Below are positions 30,581 through 39,611 of a stretch of DNA of 64,000 bases, piece by piece. The notes beneath the pieces were generated by a model that was not told the origin of the DNA, ran no database searches, and saw nothing but the letters and a program-made list of their open reading frames with translations. Numbering within the stretch: position 1 is the stretch's first letter; every line of letters begins with the position of its first letter. The DNA is from Bacteroidales bacterium WCE2008 (lineage in GTDB: Bacteria; Bacteroidota; Bacteroidia; Bacteroidales; UBA932): NCBI GenBank assembly GCA_900167925.1, contig FUZM01000001.1, forward strand, positions 248,001-312,000. Reading direction: 5' to 3'. The position numbers and the translations under genes were made by a program.

Positions 30581-32924
30581 TCTTTAAAGATTCTACAGGG
30601 TTTGCTTTGGCGATACGCAGGCAGTTGAGCACTACGGCGCCTGTAATAATAAGCAGGACTACGATATTTCCGGCAATGAATACCCATGGACTGAGAGATA
30701 TCTTCTCGCTGAACTGCTGAAGCCATAGCCTTGATGCATACCAGGCGAGAACGTCTGCGAGTATTGCGGAAATGATTGCTATCCGCGAGATGTCCTTGAT
30801 GAACAGGCCGATGATCTCGTTGGTCGTCGCTCCGTTTATCTTTCTGATGGCCATCTCTTTGCTGCGTCTGTTGCTTTCGTCGCGGATATAGCCTATAAGA
30901 CCGATGAGCGCAACTATAAGGGACAGGATGCAGCCGAGGATAATGGTATTCCTCATCTTCAGTTTGTCGTCATACGATCCTCTAAGGTCGGCGGCGTAAG
31001 AACGGACTTCCTTGTTGGTGCTTTCCGGGAAGATACCGTCGATGATCTTCTGGATCTTGTCGATTGTCTGACGGTCGGCATTATTGACTCTGATCAGGCA
31101 TTCCTTCATCCAGTAATCGCCGCTGAGGTCTCCATAGAAACGGGCGCTTGGGCGGTAATCCCTGCCGGCTTGCGTTCCGAGCAGATAGTTTTTGTACACT
31201 CCGCAGATCACGAATGGATCTCCGTACATCGACATTCCGTCTCCATGCCCCGTAAGGTTGATGGTCTTGCCGACAGCTCCGTCTTTCCAGTTCCCGATCT
31301 GGCATATCTTTTCCGCGAAGTTCTGGTCCACCGCTACTTCACCTTCGGCTTCAGGCGCTCTTCCTTCCACGTACGGGATGCCGAGAAGACTGTTGTAGCC
31401 CTTTGTCGAGGAATACTGGTCGGCAAAGTTGAAGAGTTCTTCCGTCATGCCAGGGATATAGACGTTGTTTCCGCTGGATCCGCTCATCGGCAGCTCATAG
31501 CCGAATTCTACTCCTTCGACTTCAGGAAGTCTTTCCAGCTCATTCTTTATTCTCTCGGACGAGCTCTGGGCCGTCTGGTTATAGAGACTGAGATAAAGAA
31601 GGTTCTCGTAGTCGTATCCTACTTCTCCGTAAAGAGCCTTGCGGTACTGCATGCTGACGAATACCAGCATTACGACCAAGGCCATGTTGATGAAAAACTG
31701 TACCCCGAGAAGACCGAGTTTCCATTTCTTGGAGGATTCGGTATAGTTGCGGAAAGCCGCAGCTATAGGTATCCTGGAATAGAGCCTGGCCGGGGCGACA
31801 ACAGAGATGACATACAGAATTACGATTGTCACGGCGATGGCTATGATACTCTGGGGAACGAGCAGCGTCTCGAACTCTACTCCGAGTATGTTCATTATCA
31901 GACCCTTTCCGCATGTCACCAGAATCACGGCGAACAATACCGCCAGCCCCATATCCCTTGCGGCCTCTTTTGAGAGCATGGAATAGATATCTGGTGTCTC
32001 TGCTCCGTAGCATTTGCGAACTCCTACTTCCTTGGACCTCTTTACTACGGCTGAAATTGTAATCAGCACGTAATTCATGAGGCTTATGACAAGCAGCAGC
32101 ACGGCTACAATTGACAGAATGGTTATGGTATTCTTGATGATAGGATCGGAGGTATGGACTTTTGCGAACGGCTTGAGAAAGTATTCGATTTCTACTCCGG
32201 CGCTCTTTATCAATTCCATGTCCTGATTGTTTTCCTGCATCTTGCGGATAGCCGGACGGAGAGTATTTGGATCGACGCCTTCCGCGAGTTTGACAAAGCC
32301 TTTGTAGCGGTCGTTTCCGAGCCAGTTTTCAGTGCTCTCTTTGCTGTATGTTTCCATCGAGAGCAGAATGTCATAATCTAAGGAGCAGTTGTCAGGGAAG
32401 TCTTCGAAGACACCTTCGACAGTAAACTTGTAATCGGGATATTCTTCGTTATAGATTGTCTTTCCGATGCATTCCTGGATTCCGCCGATTTTTTCGGCGA
32501 AGCTTCTGCTGACCATTGCTGTCATTTCCTTGGCGAGTGCCTTGGCCGGATCTCCGGCAATGACTTCATGGCCAAAGACCTTGAAGAAACATGTATCCGC
32601 AAGAACGAGTTCCCCTTTAATGAAGCTGTCGTCACCCTGATCGACGAACCTGTATCTGTCACTGCCGAATAAGAAGGTTACCCTTGTTCCATATTCAACT
32701 CCAGGGACTTCCCGCATCATTCCCGGGGCGATCGCTCCGCTGACCTGGCCGAAGTCATCATACTGACCGCTCTGGGTAAATCCGGTCATGATCTTGTAGA
32801 TCCGGTCCGCATCCTTGAAGTTTCTGTCGAATGACAGCTCGAAGCAGACTTTTGCTACAAGCACGATACCGGCGGCCAGACCAATTCCCAGAGACAGTAT
32901 CTTTATGATCAGATTCTTTTTCAT
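30573..32924 (-). CDS. FtsX/MacB-type ABC permease 2
   Basis: 783 residues, same double-FtsX plan as its neighbours: N-terminal TM (KILSLGIGLAAGIVLVAKVC), periplasmic core, coupling sequence KRSKEVGVRKCYGAETPDI after TM2, second core, and NRRSKEMAIRKINGATTNEI before the C-terminal helices. The start overlaps the ATPase stop by one base, so the two are translationally coupled. One of three full-length permeases served by a single ATPase gene here, which means alternative dimers are possible. Ends with VESLKNE, a tail motif shared by all three. Confidence 0.88.
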   Translation of the reverse strand: MKKNLIIKILSLGIGLAAGIVLVAKVCFELSFDRNFKDADRIYKIMTGFTQSGQYDDFGQVSGAIAPGMMREVPGVEYGTRVTFLFGSDRYRFVDQGDDSFIKGELVLADTCFFKVFGHEVIAGDPAKALAKEMTAMVSRSFAEKIGGIQECIGKTIYNEEYPDYKFTVEGVFEDFPDNCSLDYDILLSMETYSKESTENWLGNDRYKGFVKLAEGVDPNTLRPAIRKMQENNQDMELIKSAGVEIEYFLKPFAKVHTSDPIIKNTITILSIVAVLLLVISLMNYVLITISAVVKRSKEVGVRKCYGAETPDIYSMLSKEAARDMGLAVLFAVILVTCGKGLIMNILGVEFETLLVPQSIIAIAVTIVILYVISVVAPARLYSRIPIAAAFRNYTESSKKWKLGLLGVQFFINMALVVMLVFVSMQYRKALYGEVGYDYENLLYLSLYNQTAQSSSERIKNELERLPEVEGVEFGYELPMSGSSGNNVYIPGMTEELFNFADQYSSTKGYNSLLGIPYVEGRAPEAEGEVAVDQNFAEKICQIGNWKDGAVGKTINLTGHGDGMSMYGDPFVICGVYKNYLLGTQAGRDYRPSARFYGDLSGDYWMKECLIRVNNADRQTIDKIQKIIDGIFPESTNKEVRSYAADLRGSYDDKLKMRNTIILGCILSLIVALIGLIGYIRDESNRRSKEMAIRKINGATTNEIIGLFIKDISRIAIISAILADVLAWYASRLWLQQFSEKISLSPWVFIAGNIVVLLIITGAVVLNCLRIAKANPVESLKNE

Positions 32925-33604
32925 TATAATTCGTTCTTTACGTCTGAAACAATCTTACCGTCGAAAAGGTCGATGGTCCTCTGGGCCATCGCGGCATCCT
33001 TCTGGGAGTGGGTAACCATCACGATGGTGGTTCCCTCGCGGTTGAGCTCGCAGAGCATCTCCATGACCTCTTTACCGTTCTTGGAATCGAGGTTACCGGT
33101 AGGCTCGTCGGCGAGTATCAGTTTCGGTCCTGCGACCACTGCACGGGCGATAGCGACCCTCTGCTGCTGACCTCCGGACAGCTGCTGCGGGAAGTGCTGG
33201 GCGCGGTGGGAGATGTTCATGCGCTTCATTATGTCCGTAACTTTCTGTTTCCTTTCGGAGGCCGGGACGTTCATGTAGCGGAGCGGCAGTTCGATGTTCT
33301 CGTAGACTGAGAGTTCGTCGATAAGGTTGAAGCTCTGGAATACGAAACCGATGTTGCCTTTGCGGAATTTCGTGCGTTCTTTCTCCTTGAGGTTGCCGAC
33401 TTCGGTGCCGATCAGCTGGTAGCTGCCGGAGGTAGGGTTGTCGAGAAGGCCGAGGATGTTCAGGAGGGTTGACTTTCCGCATCCGGAAGGTCCCATGATT
33501 GCTACGAATTCTCCATCCTTGATTTCGAAGGATACATTGTCTAGTGCTGTGGTTTCTATTTCTTCCGTACGGAATACTTTAGAGAGGTTTTCTACTTTGA
33601 TCAT
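32924..33604 (-). CDS. MacB/LolD-type ABC ATPase
   Basis: 226 residues, complete: Walker A GPSGCGKSTLLNIL, Q-loop FQSFNLIDELSVYEN, signature LSGGQQQRVAIARA, Walker B LILADEPTGNLDSK, H-loop VTHSQKDA. Length and the DEPTGNLD box place it in the MacB/LolD/FtsE family, which drives FtsX-type permeases by mechanotransmission. It sits between permease 1 and permease 2 in the same operon and is the only ATPase there, so it must serve all three permeases. All catalytic residues are present. Confidence 0.92.
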   Translation of the reverse strand: MIKVENLSKVFRTEEIETTALDNVSFEIKDGEFVAIMGPSGCGKSTLLNILGLLDNPTSGSYQLIGTEVGNLKEKERTKFRKGNIGFVFQSFNLIDELSVYENIELPLRYMNVPASERKQKVTDIMKRMNISHRAQHFPQQLSGGQQQRVAIARAVVAGPKLILADEPTGNLDSKNGKEVMEMLCELNREGTTIVMVTHSQKDAAMAQRTIDLFDGKIVSDVKNEL

Positions 33605-33621
33605 AATTCTATATTTTAATT

Positions 33622-35988
33622 TTATTCATTCTTTAACGAATCTACCGGATTGGCATTGGCGGCTTTCCAGCTCTGCCATGTCACTACAGCTACAGTCAGC
33701 AGAGTGATTCCTATAAGCGTGACTGCGAAGATCCATACCGGCACCGGAGCCTGGTAGGCGAAAGATGAGCGCCATCCCAGAATTATCATGAGCGCCAGCG
33801 GAACGGAGATCACGAAGCTGACCAGAGATATGATGACATACTTTCTGTTGATCATTCTGAGGATGTCTTCCACGGTCGCCCCATTGACTCTTCTGACAGC
33901 GATATCCTTGCTGATGAACTGGGTCTCGAAATAAACCAGTCCGATGATGCCGATGATGGCGATAAGAAGAGCTACCAGAGAGGCGATGGTTATGAGTTTC
34001 CTGAGGCTGATCAGACTCTTGTACTGGTATTCGATACTCTCGTCCATGAAGGAGACTTCCACAGTACTCTCGGAGTAATTGGAGTCGAACTCGCAGACGG
34101 TCTTCTTTATGTACTTTATAGCATCTTCAGGATTGCCCGGGGCAAGCTTGACATAAGCCATATTGTATGATCTCCAGCCATTCGCTCCCCAGCAGAGAAG
34201 AACCAGCGGCGTGACAGGATAGGAAGCCGATTTGAAGTTGAAGTCCTTTACGACTCCTACGATATCTGTTTCTTCATCGGTAAGAGCTCCCATTCTCGAT
34301 CCTGCGCCAACCTTAGGGAAAGCCTTAACGAAAGACTCATTTACGATCATGGTCGCCAGTCCATTTTTGGCGTCGGCTTCAGTGAAGTTACGGCCGTCGA
34401 TGACTTCGATTCCGAAGAATGAAAGGAAGTCCGTAGCTACCGGCATTACTTCGAAGAATATACGCTCGTTATCATATTCCCGGGTCCAGCTCATTCTGCC
34501 GTTCGAAAGCATATATCCGTCGCAGAAGGTCACATCGACGATGCCGGCGTTCTGCTTCAACCTCGATTCGAAGGCTTCGGCCCTGTCTCCTGAACCATAT
34601 CCGCATGTCACCTGGACGATATTCTCAGTCTCGAAGCCCATGTCCTTGTTGATCAGATGGCGGATCTGAACTCCGATGAACAGAGCCATGATAGTGAATA
34701 TGAATGAGAGTACGAACTGCAGGCTGACGAGTATGTTGCGCAGGCCGCGTCCTTTGACGCTGGTCGAGTAAGAGCCCTTGAGCACTATGGCTGCAGGCTG
34801 GGAAGTCGCATAGATCGCCGGTATGAGACCTGCGATGACTGCGCATATTATGGCCAGGCCGAAAGAGCCTGCGACAAGCCCGATGTTGTCCATGATTCTC
34901 ATGCTTCCGCCGACATAACCCGCGATAGGGGTCCCTGCGAGCAGATGCAGAAGGAGTATTGCAAGGGCGAATCCGCAGGCAGCGACCAGCACTGCTGTCG
35001 AGATCTCCCGGAGAATCAGGGAAGATCTGCCTGCTCCGAGGACTTTACGTGTATTTATGCTCTTTATGCGGAACGGGATCCTTGCGAAGGAGAAGTTGAT
35101 GAAGTTGATAAGGGAAATCAGCACGATCAGCAGAGCTATGGCGAATAGCGTGTTTGTGAATGCTTTGTCGCCGGAGGCGGTTATCAGGGCATTCTTGTCG
35201 AAATATGATTCGTGTAGATTCCGGAAAAAGATTCTTTCCTTGATTATAGCAAGATCATCAGTCTCTTCGTTCCTGTCGTAATTATACGTATTGTTGGTTA
35301 TAAATATGGAAAGCTTGGAGAATATAGCCTCGCTGGTGCTTTCCAGCTCATTGGGATCTTCCAGTCTCAGCAGTGGATGGAAACTCCATTCGGCGGTGTT
35401 GTCAATATCGGTTTTTCCGAGGGTCATCAACAGATCCTGATTGACCGTCCCATTCTTCGGGAGGTCTTTATAGACTCCGATGACCGTCCATTGACGCTGG
35501 TTTATCGTAATGCTTTTTCCGACCGGACTATCATTCCCGAAAAGCGCATGTGCTCCGGTTTCGGAAAGCAGGGCGTTCATGCCATTGTCGAAATTCTCCA
35601 GGCTGCCCTCAAGAATCGGTATGTGCAAGATTCTGAACACTTCGCTGTCGCATTCGACGCCATTGAGCTTGACTTTGTTCTCAGGGGTCTCAGTACGATT
35701 GCATATCCTGTCGTATTGCATCCAGAAAGTGCCCACAGCGGTAAGGTTCGGACAAGCCTCTTTCATCGTCTCGATTAAAGGACGGCTGCAAGCTGTCCAG
35801 TATTTTCCTTCTTCGAAAAGGTCATGCTTCATTACGAACACCTTCTCGCTTTCCTGGAAACGCCTGTCATAAGTCCAGTCCCAGAGGACTCTTACCATAA
35901 GAGTCATGAAGACGGCAAATGCCACTCCCATTCCGACGATATTGATAGTCGTCGCGAAAACTCTGTTATCTCTCTTTTTCATTTCCAA
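33622..35988 (-). CDS. FtsX/MacB-type ABC permease 1
   Basis: 788 residues; N-terminal helix (ATTINIVGMGVAFAVFMTLMV) followed by the periplasmic core, a TM trio with RIPFRIKSINTRKVLGAGRSS, the second core, and SKDIAVRRVNGATVEDILRM ahead of the last helices. Tail ANPVDSLKNE matches those of the sister permeases. Starts 4 nt after the adaptor stop. Together with the TolC-like channel and adaptor it forms a MacAB-TolC-type tripartite exporter. In Bacteroidota such operons are common and mostly uncharacterised. Confidence 0.88.
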   Translation of the reverse strand: MEMKKRDNRVFATTINIVGMGVAFAVFMTLMVRVLWDWTYDRRFQESEKVFVMKHDLFEEGKYWTACSRPLIETMKEACPNLTAVGTFWMQYDRICNRTETPENKVKLNGVECDSEVFRILHIPILEGSLENFDNGMNALLSETGAHALFGNDSPVGKSITINQRQWTVIGVYKDLPKNGTVNQDLLMTLGKTDIDNTAEWSFHPLLRLEDPNELESTSEAIFSKLSIFITNNTYNYDRNEETDDLAIIKERIFFRNLHESYFDKNALITASGDKAFTNTLFAIALLIVLISLINFINFSFARIPFRIKSINTRKVLGAGRSSLILREISTAVLVAACGFALAILLLHLLAGTPIAGYVGGSMRIMDNIGLVAGSFGLAIICAVIAGLIPAIYATSQPAAIVLKGSYSTSVKGRGLRNILVSLQFVLSFIFTIMALFIGVQIRHLINKDMGFETENIVQVTCGYGSGDRAEAFESRLKQNAGIVDVTFCDGYMLSNGRMSWTREYDNERIFFEVMPVATDFLSFFGIEVIDGRNFTEADAKNGLATMIVNESFVKAFPKVGAGSRMGALTDEETDIVGVVKDFNFKSASYPVTPLVLLCWGANGWRSYNMAYVKLAPGNPEDAIKYIKKTVCEFDSNYSESTVEVSFMDESIEYQYKSLISLRKLITIASLVALLIAIIGIIGLVYFETQFISKDIAVRRVNGATVEDILRMINRKYVIISLVSFVISVPLALMIILGWRSSFAYQAPVPVWIFAVTLIGITLLTVAVVTWQSWKAANANPVDSLKNE

Positions 35989-35992
35989 TCAG

Positions 35993-37252
35993 TTATTTGA
36001 GATTGAGGACCTGGTTGTCTCCAAAGTATTCGTAGCCGGAGACGATGACTTTCTCGCCTGCCTGGAGCCCTTCAAGGACTTCGTAGTGCTGAGGATTCTG
36101 ACGTCCCAGACGGATTTCGCGCTTGACGGCTTTGTTGCCGCTGGCGTCGAGGACATATATCCACTTTCCGCCCGTCTTCTGGTAGAATGTGCCGCGAGGG
36201 ATTATGATCGCCTCCTCCGGCTGTCCGAGCTGAAGATTCAGGTAATAGGTCTGGCCGCTGCGGATATTCTCCGGGACATCCCCGTCAAACTTGAAATCAG
36301 CCTTGAATTTGCCTTCGCGGACCTCAGGGTATACCTTGCGCAGCATAGCCTCGAAAGAAGAGCCCTGACGCTCGATTGTGGCCGAAAGACCAGGAATGAC
36401 TTTGTCGATATAATGCTCGTCGATCTGCGCTACGATCTTGTATGAGGACATGTCGCTGATCTGGCCGATCTTGGTGCCGGCATTGATGCTCTCGCCGAGG
36501 ACGGCGTCAAGAAGTCCGAGCTGGCCGTCGATAGGGGCCTTGATGGTGAGATTGTCCTTGCGGCGGCGGATCATCAGCATGTTGGTGAGCATGTTGTCGA
36601 GACTCTCTTTCATCCTCTCCACCTGGGTGCTGCGGTACATGCTGTCCTGCACTTCCTTCTCACGGATAAGCTCGAGCTTTTCGAGGGCGAGTTCATAGTC
36701 CTCTTTGGCCTTGAGATAGTCCTCGCGGGCTATAAGTTTCTCTTCATAGAGAGTCTTCTGCTGCTCATAACTTCTCTTGAGACGACGCACGTTGACCTGG
36801 AACTCGGCCCTGGTCTGGCGCACGTTGAGCCTGTCCTGCTCCATCTGGATCTGGGTGTTGCGGAGGATGTTCTCCTTCTCGGCAAGCTCTGCCTCGCAGT
36901 TGAGGATCTCAAGCTCCACGTTGTCGTTGGACAGCCGGAGGATCTCGTCTCCCTTGTGCACGTCCGAACCTTCTTCGATGAGGATCTCCTTGACCACTCC
37001 GCCTTCGATAGGGCTTATCTGGATGGTCACGAGCGGCTCGACCTGACCGCTTACGCGGATATAGTCGTTGAATTCTCCGTTTTTTACTTCCGCCACGGAT
37101 ACAGAGTCGCGGTCGACATTGAGTGTGCTTGCGTTATCCCTTATGAGGAGCCATCCTATCAGGATTGCGAGAGCGGCCCCGCCCCAGTAAGGGAGTGCTT
37201 TCTTGGTGAGTGCGACCTTCCAACCGGTCACTTTTTCTAGCTGCTTATCCAT
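35993..37252 (-). CDS. HlyD/MacA-type periplasmic adaptor
   Basis: 419 residues. One N-terminal membrane anchor (YWGGAALAILIGWLLIRD, about 23-40), a lipoyl half (VTIQISPIEGGVVKEILIEE), then a long coiled-coil hairpin from about 110 to 225 (ELAEKENILRNTQIQMEQDRL and LKAKEDYELALEKLELIREK). The second lipoyl half IKAPIDGQLGLLDAVLGES and the beta-barrel domain follow, ending AGEKVIVSGYEYFGDNQ. The protein bridges the ABC permeases and the TolC channel. It lies 5 nt after the TolC stop and 4 nt before permease 1. Confidence 0.9.
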   Translation of the reverse strand: MDKQLEKVTGWKVALTKKALPYWGGAALAILIGWLLIRDNASTLNVDRDSVSVAEVKNGEFNDYIRVSGQVEPLVTIQISPIEGGVVKEILIEEGSDVHKGDEILRLSNDNVELEILNCEAELAEKENILRNTQIQMEQDRLNVRQTRAEFQVNVRRLKRSYEQQKTLYEEKLIAREDYLKAKEDYELALEKLELIREKEVQDSMYRSTQVERMKESLDNMLTNMLMIRRRKDNLTIKAPIDGQLGLLDAVLGESINAGTKIGQISDMSSYKIVAQIDEHYIDKVIPGLSATIERQGSSFEAMLRKVYPEVREGKFKADFKFDGDVPENIRSGQTYYLNLQLGQPEEAIIIPRGTFYQKTGGKWIYVLDASGNKAVKREIRLGRQNPQHYEVLEGLQAGEKVIVSGYEYFGDNQVLNLK

Positions 37253-37257
37253 GGTTT

Positions 37258-38595
37258 CTATAATTGATCTATGTATGAAATTCCTTTATAATATCTGACT
37301 ACGCATTCTGCAAGTCTGAGCTTGAGCTGTGAACCGATCTTCTCGGCCTTTGCGTTGATGTAATTGTCCGATGCAGTCCTGAACTCTATAGGGGAGATAA
37401 GTCCCTGTTCCATCTTGCGGGTGTTGAGCATGAAGGATTCTTCCTGGGTTTCGGCCCTGCGCTCGGCAAGAAGGTAAGCCCTTGCTGCGCCGTCGCGGTC
37501 GTTGATTGCCCGCATTACTTCCGCTTCGATATCCTTGAGGGTCTTGTCATATGTAGCCTGCGCTTTTCTTACTTCGTTGCGGCTCTTGGAAATCCTCGAA
37601 AGACGGGCAAGACGGGTGTCTATCGGGAGAAGCATAGTAAGCTGGACGTTTCCTCCCATATTATTTCTGAACAGGTAGGGGAAAGAAGACGTGTTCTCCG
37701 GTTTAGGGACAGCGAAGTTGTAATTCGTGTTCCATCCCGCGCTGAGCGAAAGGCTCGGGAGAAGTTGCCATTTTGCAGTATTGAGCCTTTTGCGAGCGAT
37801 GTCAAGTTTACCTTTAGCAATCAGAGCAGACGGGTTATTATTTAGAGCACAACTTATGATATCGTCTTTCACGGTAGGGTCAGTCAGTGTCTGCTCTGAA
37901 TCACTAAGGCTTGTGTCAATTATCAGTTCTTCATCAACCGGCCAGAGCATCAGGCTCTGGAGGGTGATCATAGCGTCTTTCCTTTTGTTGTCTGTCGTGA
38001 CATACTGGTATTCGCGGTCTGCGAGGTCGGCGCGGAGCTGCACCACGTCTGCATGTCCCTTCTGTCCGAGCTCTTCCTGGCGCTCAGCGCGGAGAACTGC
38101 CGATTTAGCAGTCTCAACCTGTTCGCCGAGATTATCTGTCAGATAAGTATAATAGACAACGTTTGTATATGCTTCCATTACGGCCAGACAGATCTTGTCG
38201 CTGGTCTGCTGCTCGGAGCTGATACCCATCGCAACCGCTGTCTTGGCAATCTTGATATTGTTGATTGCTTCGAAACCGTTGAAGAGATAGATGGATGCAT
38301 CTGCGGAATAGCCGTTTCTGAAAGTATTATTCTTGTAGTATATGTTGGTATTAGGGTCCGGGGTGTGTCCCATCGAATACTGTACGGCTGTCCCGGCGGA
38401 AATTTCAGGAGCGAAAGCCGCAAGGATCGCATCTCTGCGGTCAATTCTGCTGTCCGAATTGTCAGCTCTCTGGATTTCTATATCCGAGGAATGCTCGAGC
38501 GCATATTCCATGCACTCTTTCATCGTCATCGGCTTTGTCTGCGCCGATGCTGCGATTCCTGCGAAAACGGATATTATCAGAATAAATCTTTTCAT
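37258..38595 (-). CDS. TolC-family outer-membrane channel (ABC export operon)
   Basis: 445 residues from the ATG at 38595, which begins a signal peptide (MKRFILIISVFAGIAASAQ); ATGs at 38604 and 38625 are in frame, and the last would lie almost on the sigma-54 element. OEP features: MTMKECMEYALEHSSDIEIQ, a helical repeat RAERQEELGQKGHADVVQLR, the second half KTLKDIEAEVMRAINDRDGA and MEQGLISPIEFRTASDNYINA. First gene of the six-gene exporter operon, preceded by a sigma-54-like promoter and TGTAAA dyad. Forms the outer-membrane duct for the MacAB-type pump. Confidence 0.87.
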   Translation of the reverse strand: MKRFILIISVFAGIAASAQTKPMTMKECMEYALEHSSDIEIQRADNSDSRIDRRDAILAAFAPEISAGTAVQYSMGHTPDPNTNIYYKNNTFRNGYSADASIYLFNGFEAINNIKIAKTAVAMGISSEQQTSDKICLAVMEAYTNVVYYTYLTDNLGEQVETAKSAVLRAERQEELGQKGHADVVQLRADLADREYQYVTTDNKRKDAMITLQSLMLWPVDEELIIDTSLSDSEQTLTDPTVKDDIISCALNNNPSALIAKGKLDIARKRLNTAKWQLLPSLSLSAGWNTNYNFAVPKPENTSSFPYLFRNNMGGNVQLTMLLPIDTRLARLSRISKSRNEVRKAQATYDKTLKDIEAEVMRAINDRDGAARAYLLAERRAETQEESFMLNTRKMEQGLISPIEFRTASDNYINAKAEKIGSQLKLRLAECVVRYYKGISYIDQL

Positions 38596-38620
38596 TTCAA
38601 TCATTTTGCAAAAAGTAATA

Positions 38621-38636
38621 ACCACTAGTGTGCCAA
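38621..38636 (-). promoter_or_regulatory. candidate sigma-54 promoter of the ABC export operon
   Basis: Minus strand TTGGCACACTAGTGGT: perfect -24 TGGCAC, and at the right spacing a -12 dinucleotide GT in place of GC. It shares TTTGGCACA with the promoter at 13.5 kb. Transcription would start near 38610, just before the TolC gene. Confidence 0.5.
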
Positions 38637-38690
38637 ACTCAGCAACTGATTGAAATGCAATAGATTACAAAAAGAACAATCTACGGCTGA

Positions 38691-38729
38691 TGTAAAAAAA
38701 CTTTACAGTCCATGTAAAGATTCCTTACA
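38691..38729 (-). promoter_or_regulatory. candidate activator site (TGTAAA dyad)
   Basis: CTTTACA, five bases, TGTAAAG (38701-38719) is a perfect dyad flanked by TGTAA and TTACA copies. Its centre is about 74 bp upstream of the -24 element. The same motif and distance occur at 13603-13640, so a shared enhancer-binding protein is likely, the neighbouring NtrC-type regulator being the obvious candidate. Confidence 0.55.
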
Positions 38730-38732
38730 CGC

Positions 38733-39611
38733 CTATTTAAAGGTAAGAAGGAAAGTAGTAGCCTCTGCATCAGAACGAAGCAGACGCAGGCCGCCGCCAT
38801 GCAGACGCATGATCTGCCGGGAGACGCTAAGCCCGATGCCCGAGCCTTCCTGCTTGGTCGTATAGAAAGGCACGAAAATCTGTGACTGGGCCTCTTCGCT
38901 TATCGCCGGCCCGTTATTGGAAACATAGACATTGACAGACTCGTCCTTGTCTATTTCCGAGACTATATCTACCTTGGTTGCCCCCGCCTGGACAGCGTTG
39001 CGCACAAGGTTTATCAGTATCCTCGAAATCTGGTTCTCGTCGGCATACAGCAAGATATCCTCGTTCTTCTCCGTATAGCTCAGCTCCGCCCCCGAAGCCG
39101 CCGCGAACTCCTTTTCCAGAGTAAGCACTCTTCCGACAAGATCCTTCAGCAGCAAGGCCTTCTTCACAGGCTTCTGGATTCTGGTGAGGTCCCGATACGA
39201 CTGCACGAACTCGATCAGCCCCTTCGACGACGCCGAGATAGTATCCAGACCCTCCCTCATAGCTGATTCGGGAGCATCCTTCAGCGCCTCGCTCAGACTC
39301 GAGATCGGACTGACTGTGTTCATGATCTCGTGCGTCAGGACCCTGATCAGCCTGGTCCAGGACTCGACCTCCTTGTCTTCGATGACATTGCTGACGCCGG
39401 TATCGAAATGGGCTTTCAGCCTGTTGAGGAGATTGTTCAGCGAATTCTTGCGACGGCTTTCCCGGAACCTGAAATTCAGCTCCCCGTCCTCCAGCGACTC
39501 CAGCATATACTGGATCTTCTTCTCCGCCCGGCGGGTGTAGAAGAAACGACAGATCAGGGCGGTGATGGCCACCGCCGCCAGTATAATCGCGATTATCGCA
39601 ACCGGCTGCAT
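38733..39611 (-). CDS. minimal membrane sensor histidine kinase
   Basis: 292 residues. One N-terminal membrane helix (VAIIAIILAAVAITALICRF), a short linker, the H-box LTHEIMNTVSPISSLSEAL (phospho-accepting His in LTHE), N-box NLVRNAVQAGA, G1 VSNNGPAISEEA and G2 GSGIGLSVSRQIMRLHGG. There is no periplasmic sensor domain, so it either senses within the membrane or works with a partner. It pairs with the NtrC-type regulator just upstream: the ATG overlaps that stop by one base (TAATG). The TGTAAA dyad of the export operon begins right after its stop codon. Confidence 0.88.
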   Translation of the reverse strand: MQPVAIIAIILAAVAITALICRFFYTRRAEKKIQYMLESLEDGELNFRFRESRRKNSLNNLLNRLKAHFDTGVSNVIEDKEVESWTRLIRVLTHEIMNTVSPISSLSEALKDAPESAMREGLDTISASSKGLIEFVQSYRDLTRIQKPVKKALLLKDLVGRVLTLEKEFAAASGAELSYTEKNEDILLYADENQISRILINLVRNAVQAGATKVDIVSEIDKDESVNVYVSNNGPAISEEAQSQIFVPFYTTKQEGSGIGLSVSRQIMRLHGGGLRLLRSDAEATTFLLTFK

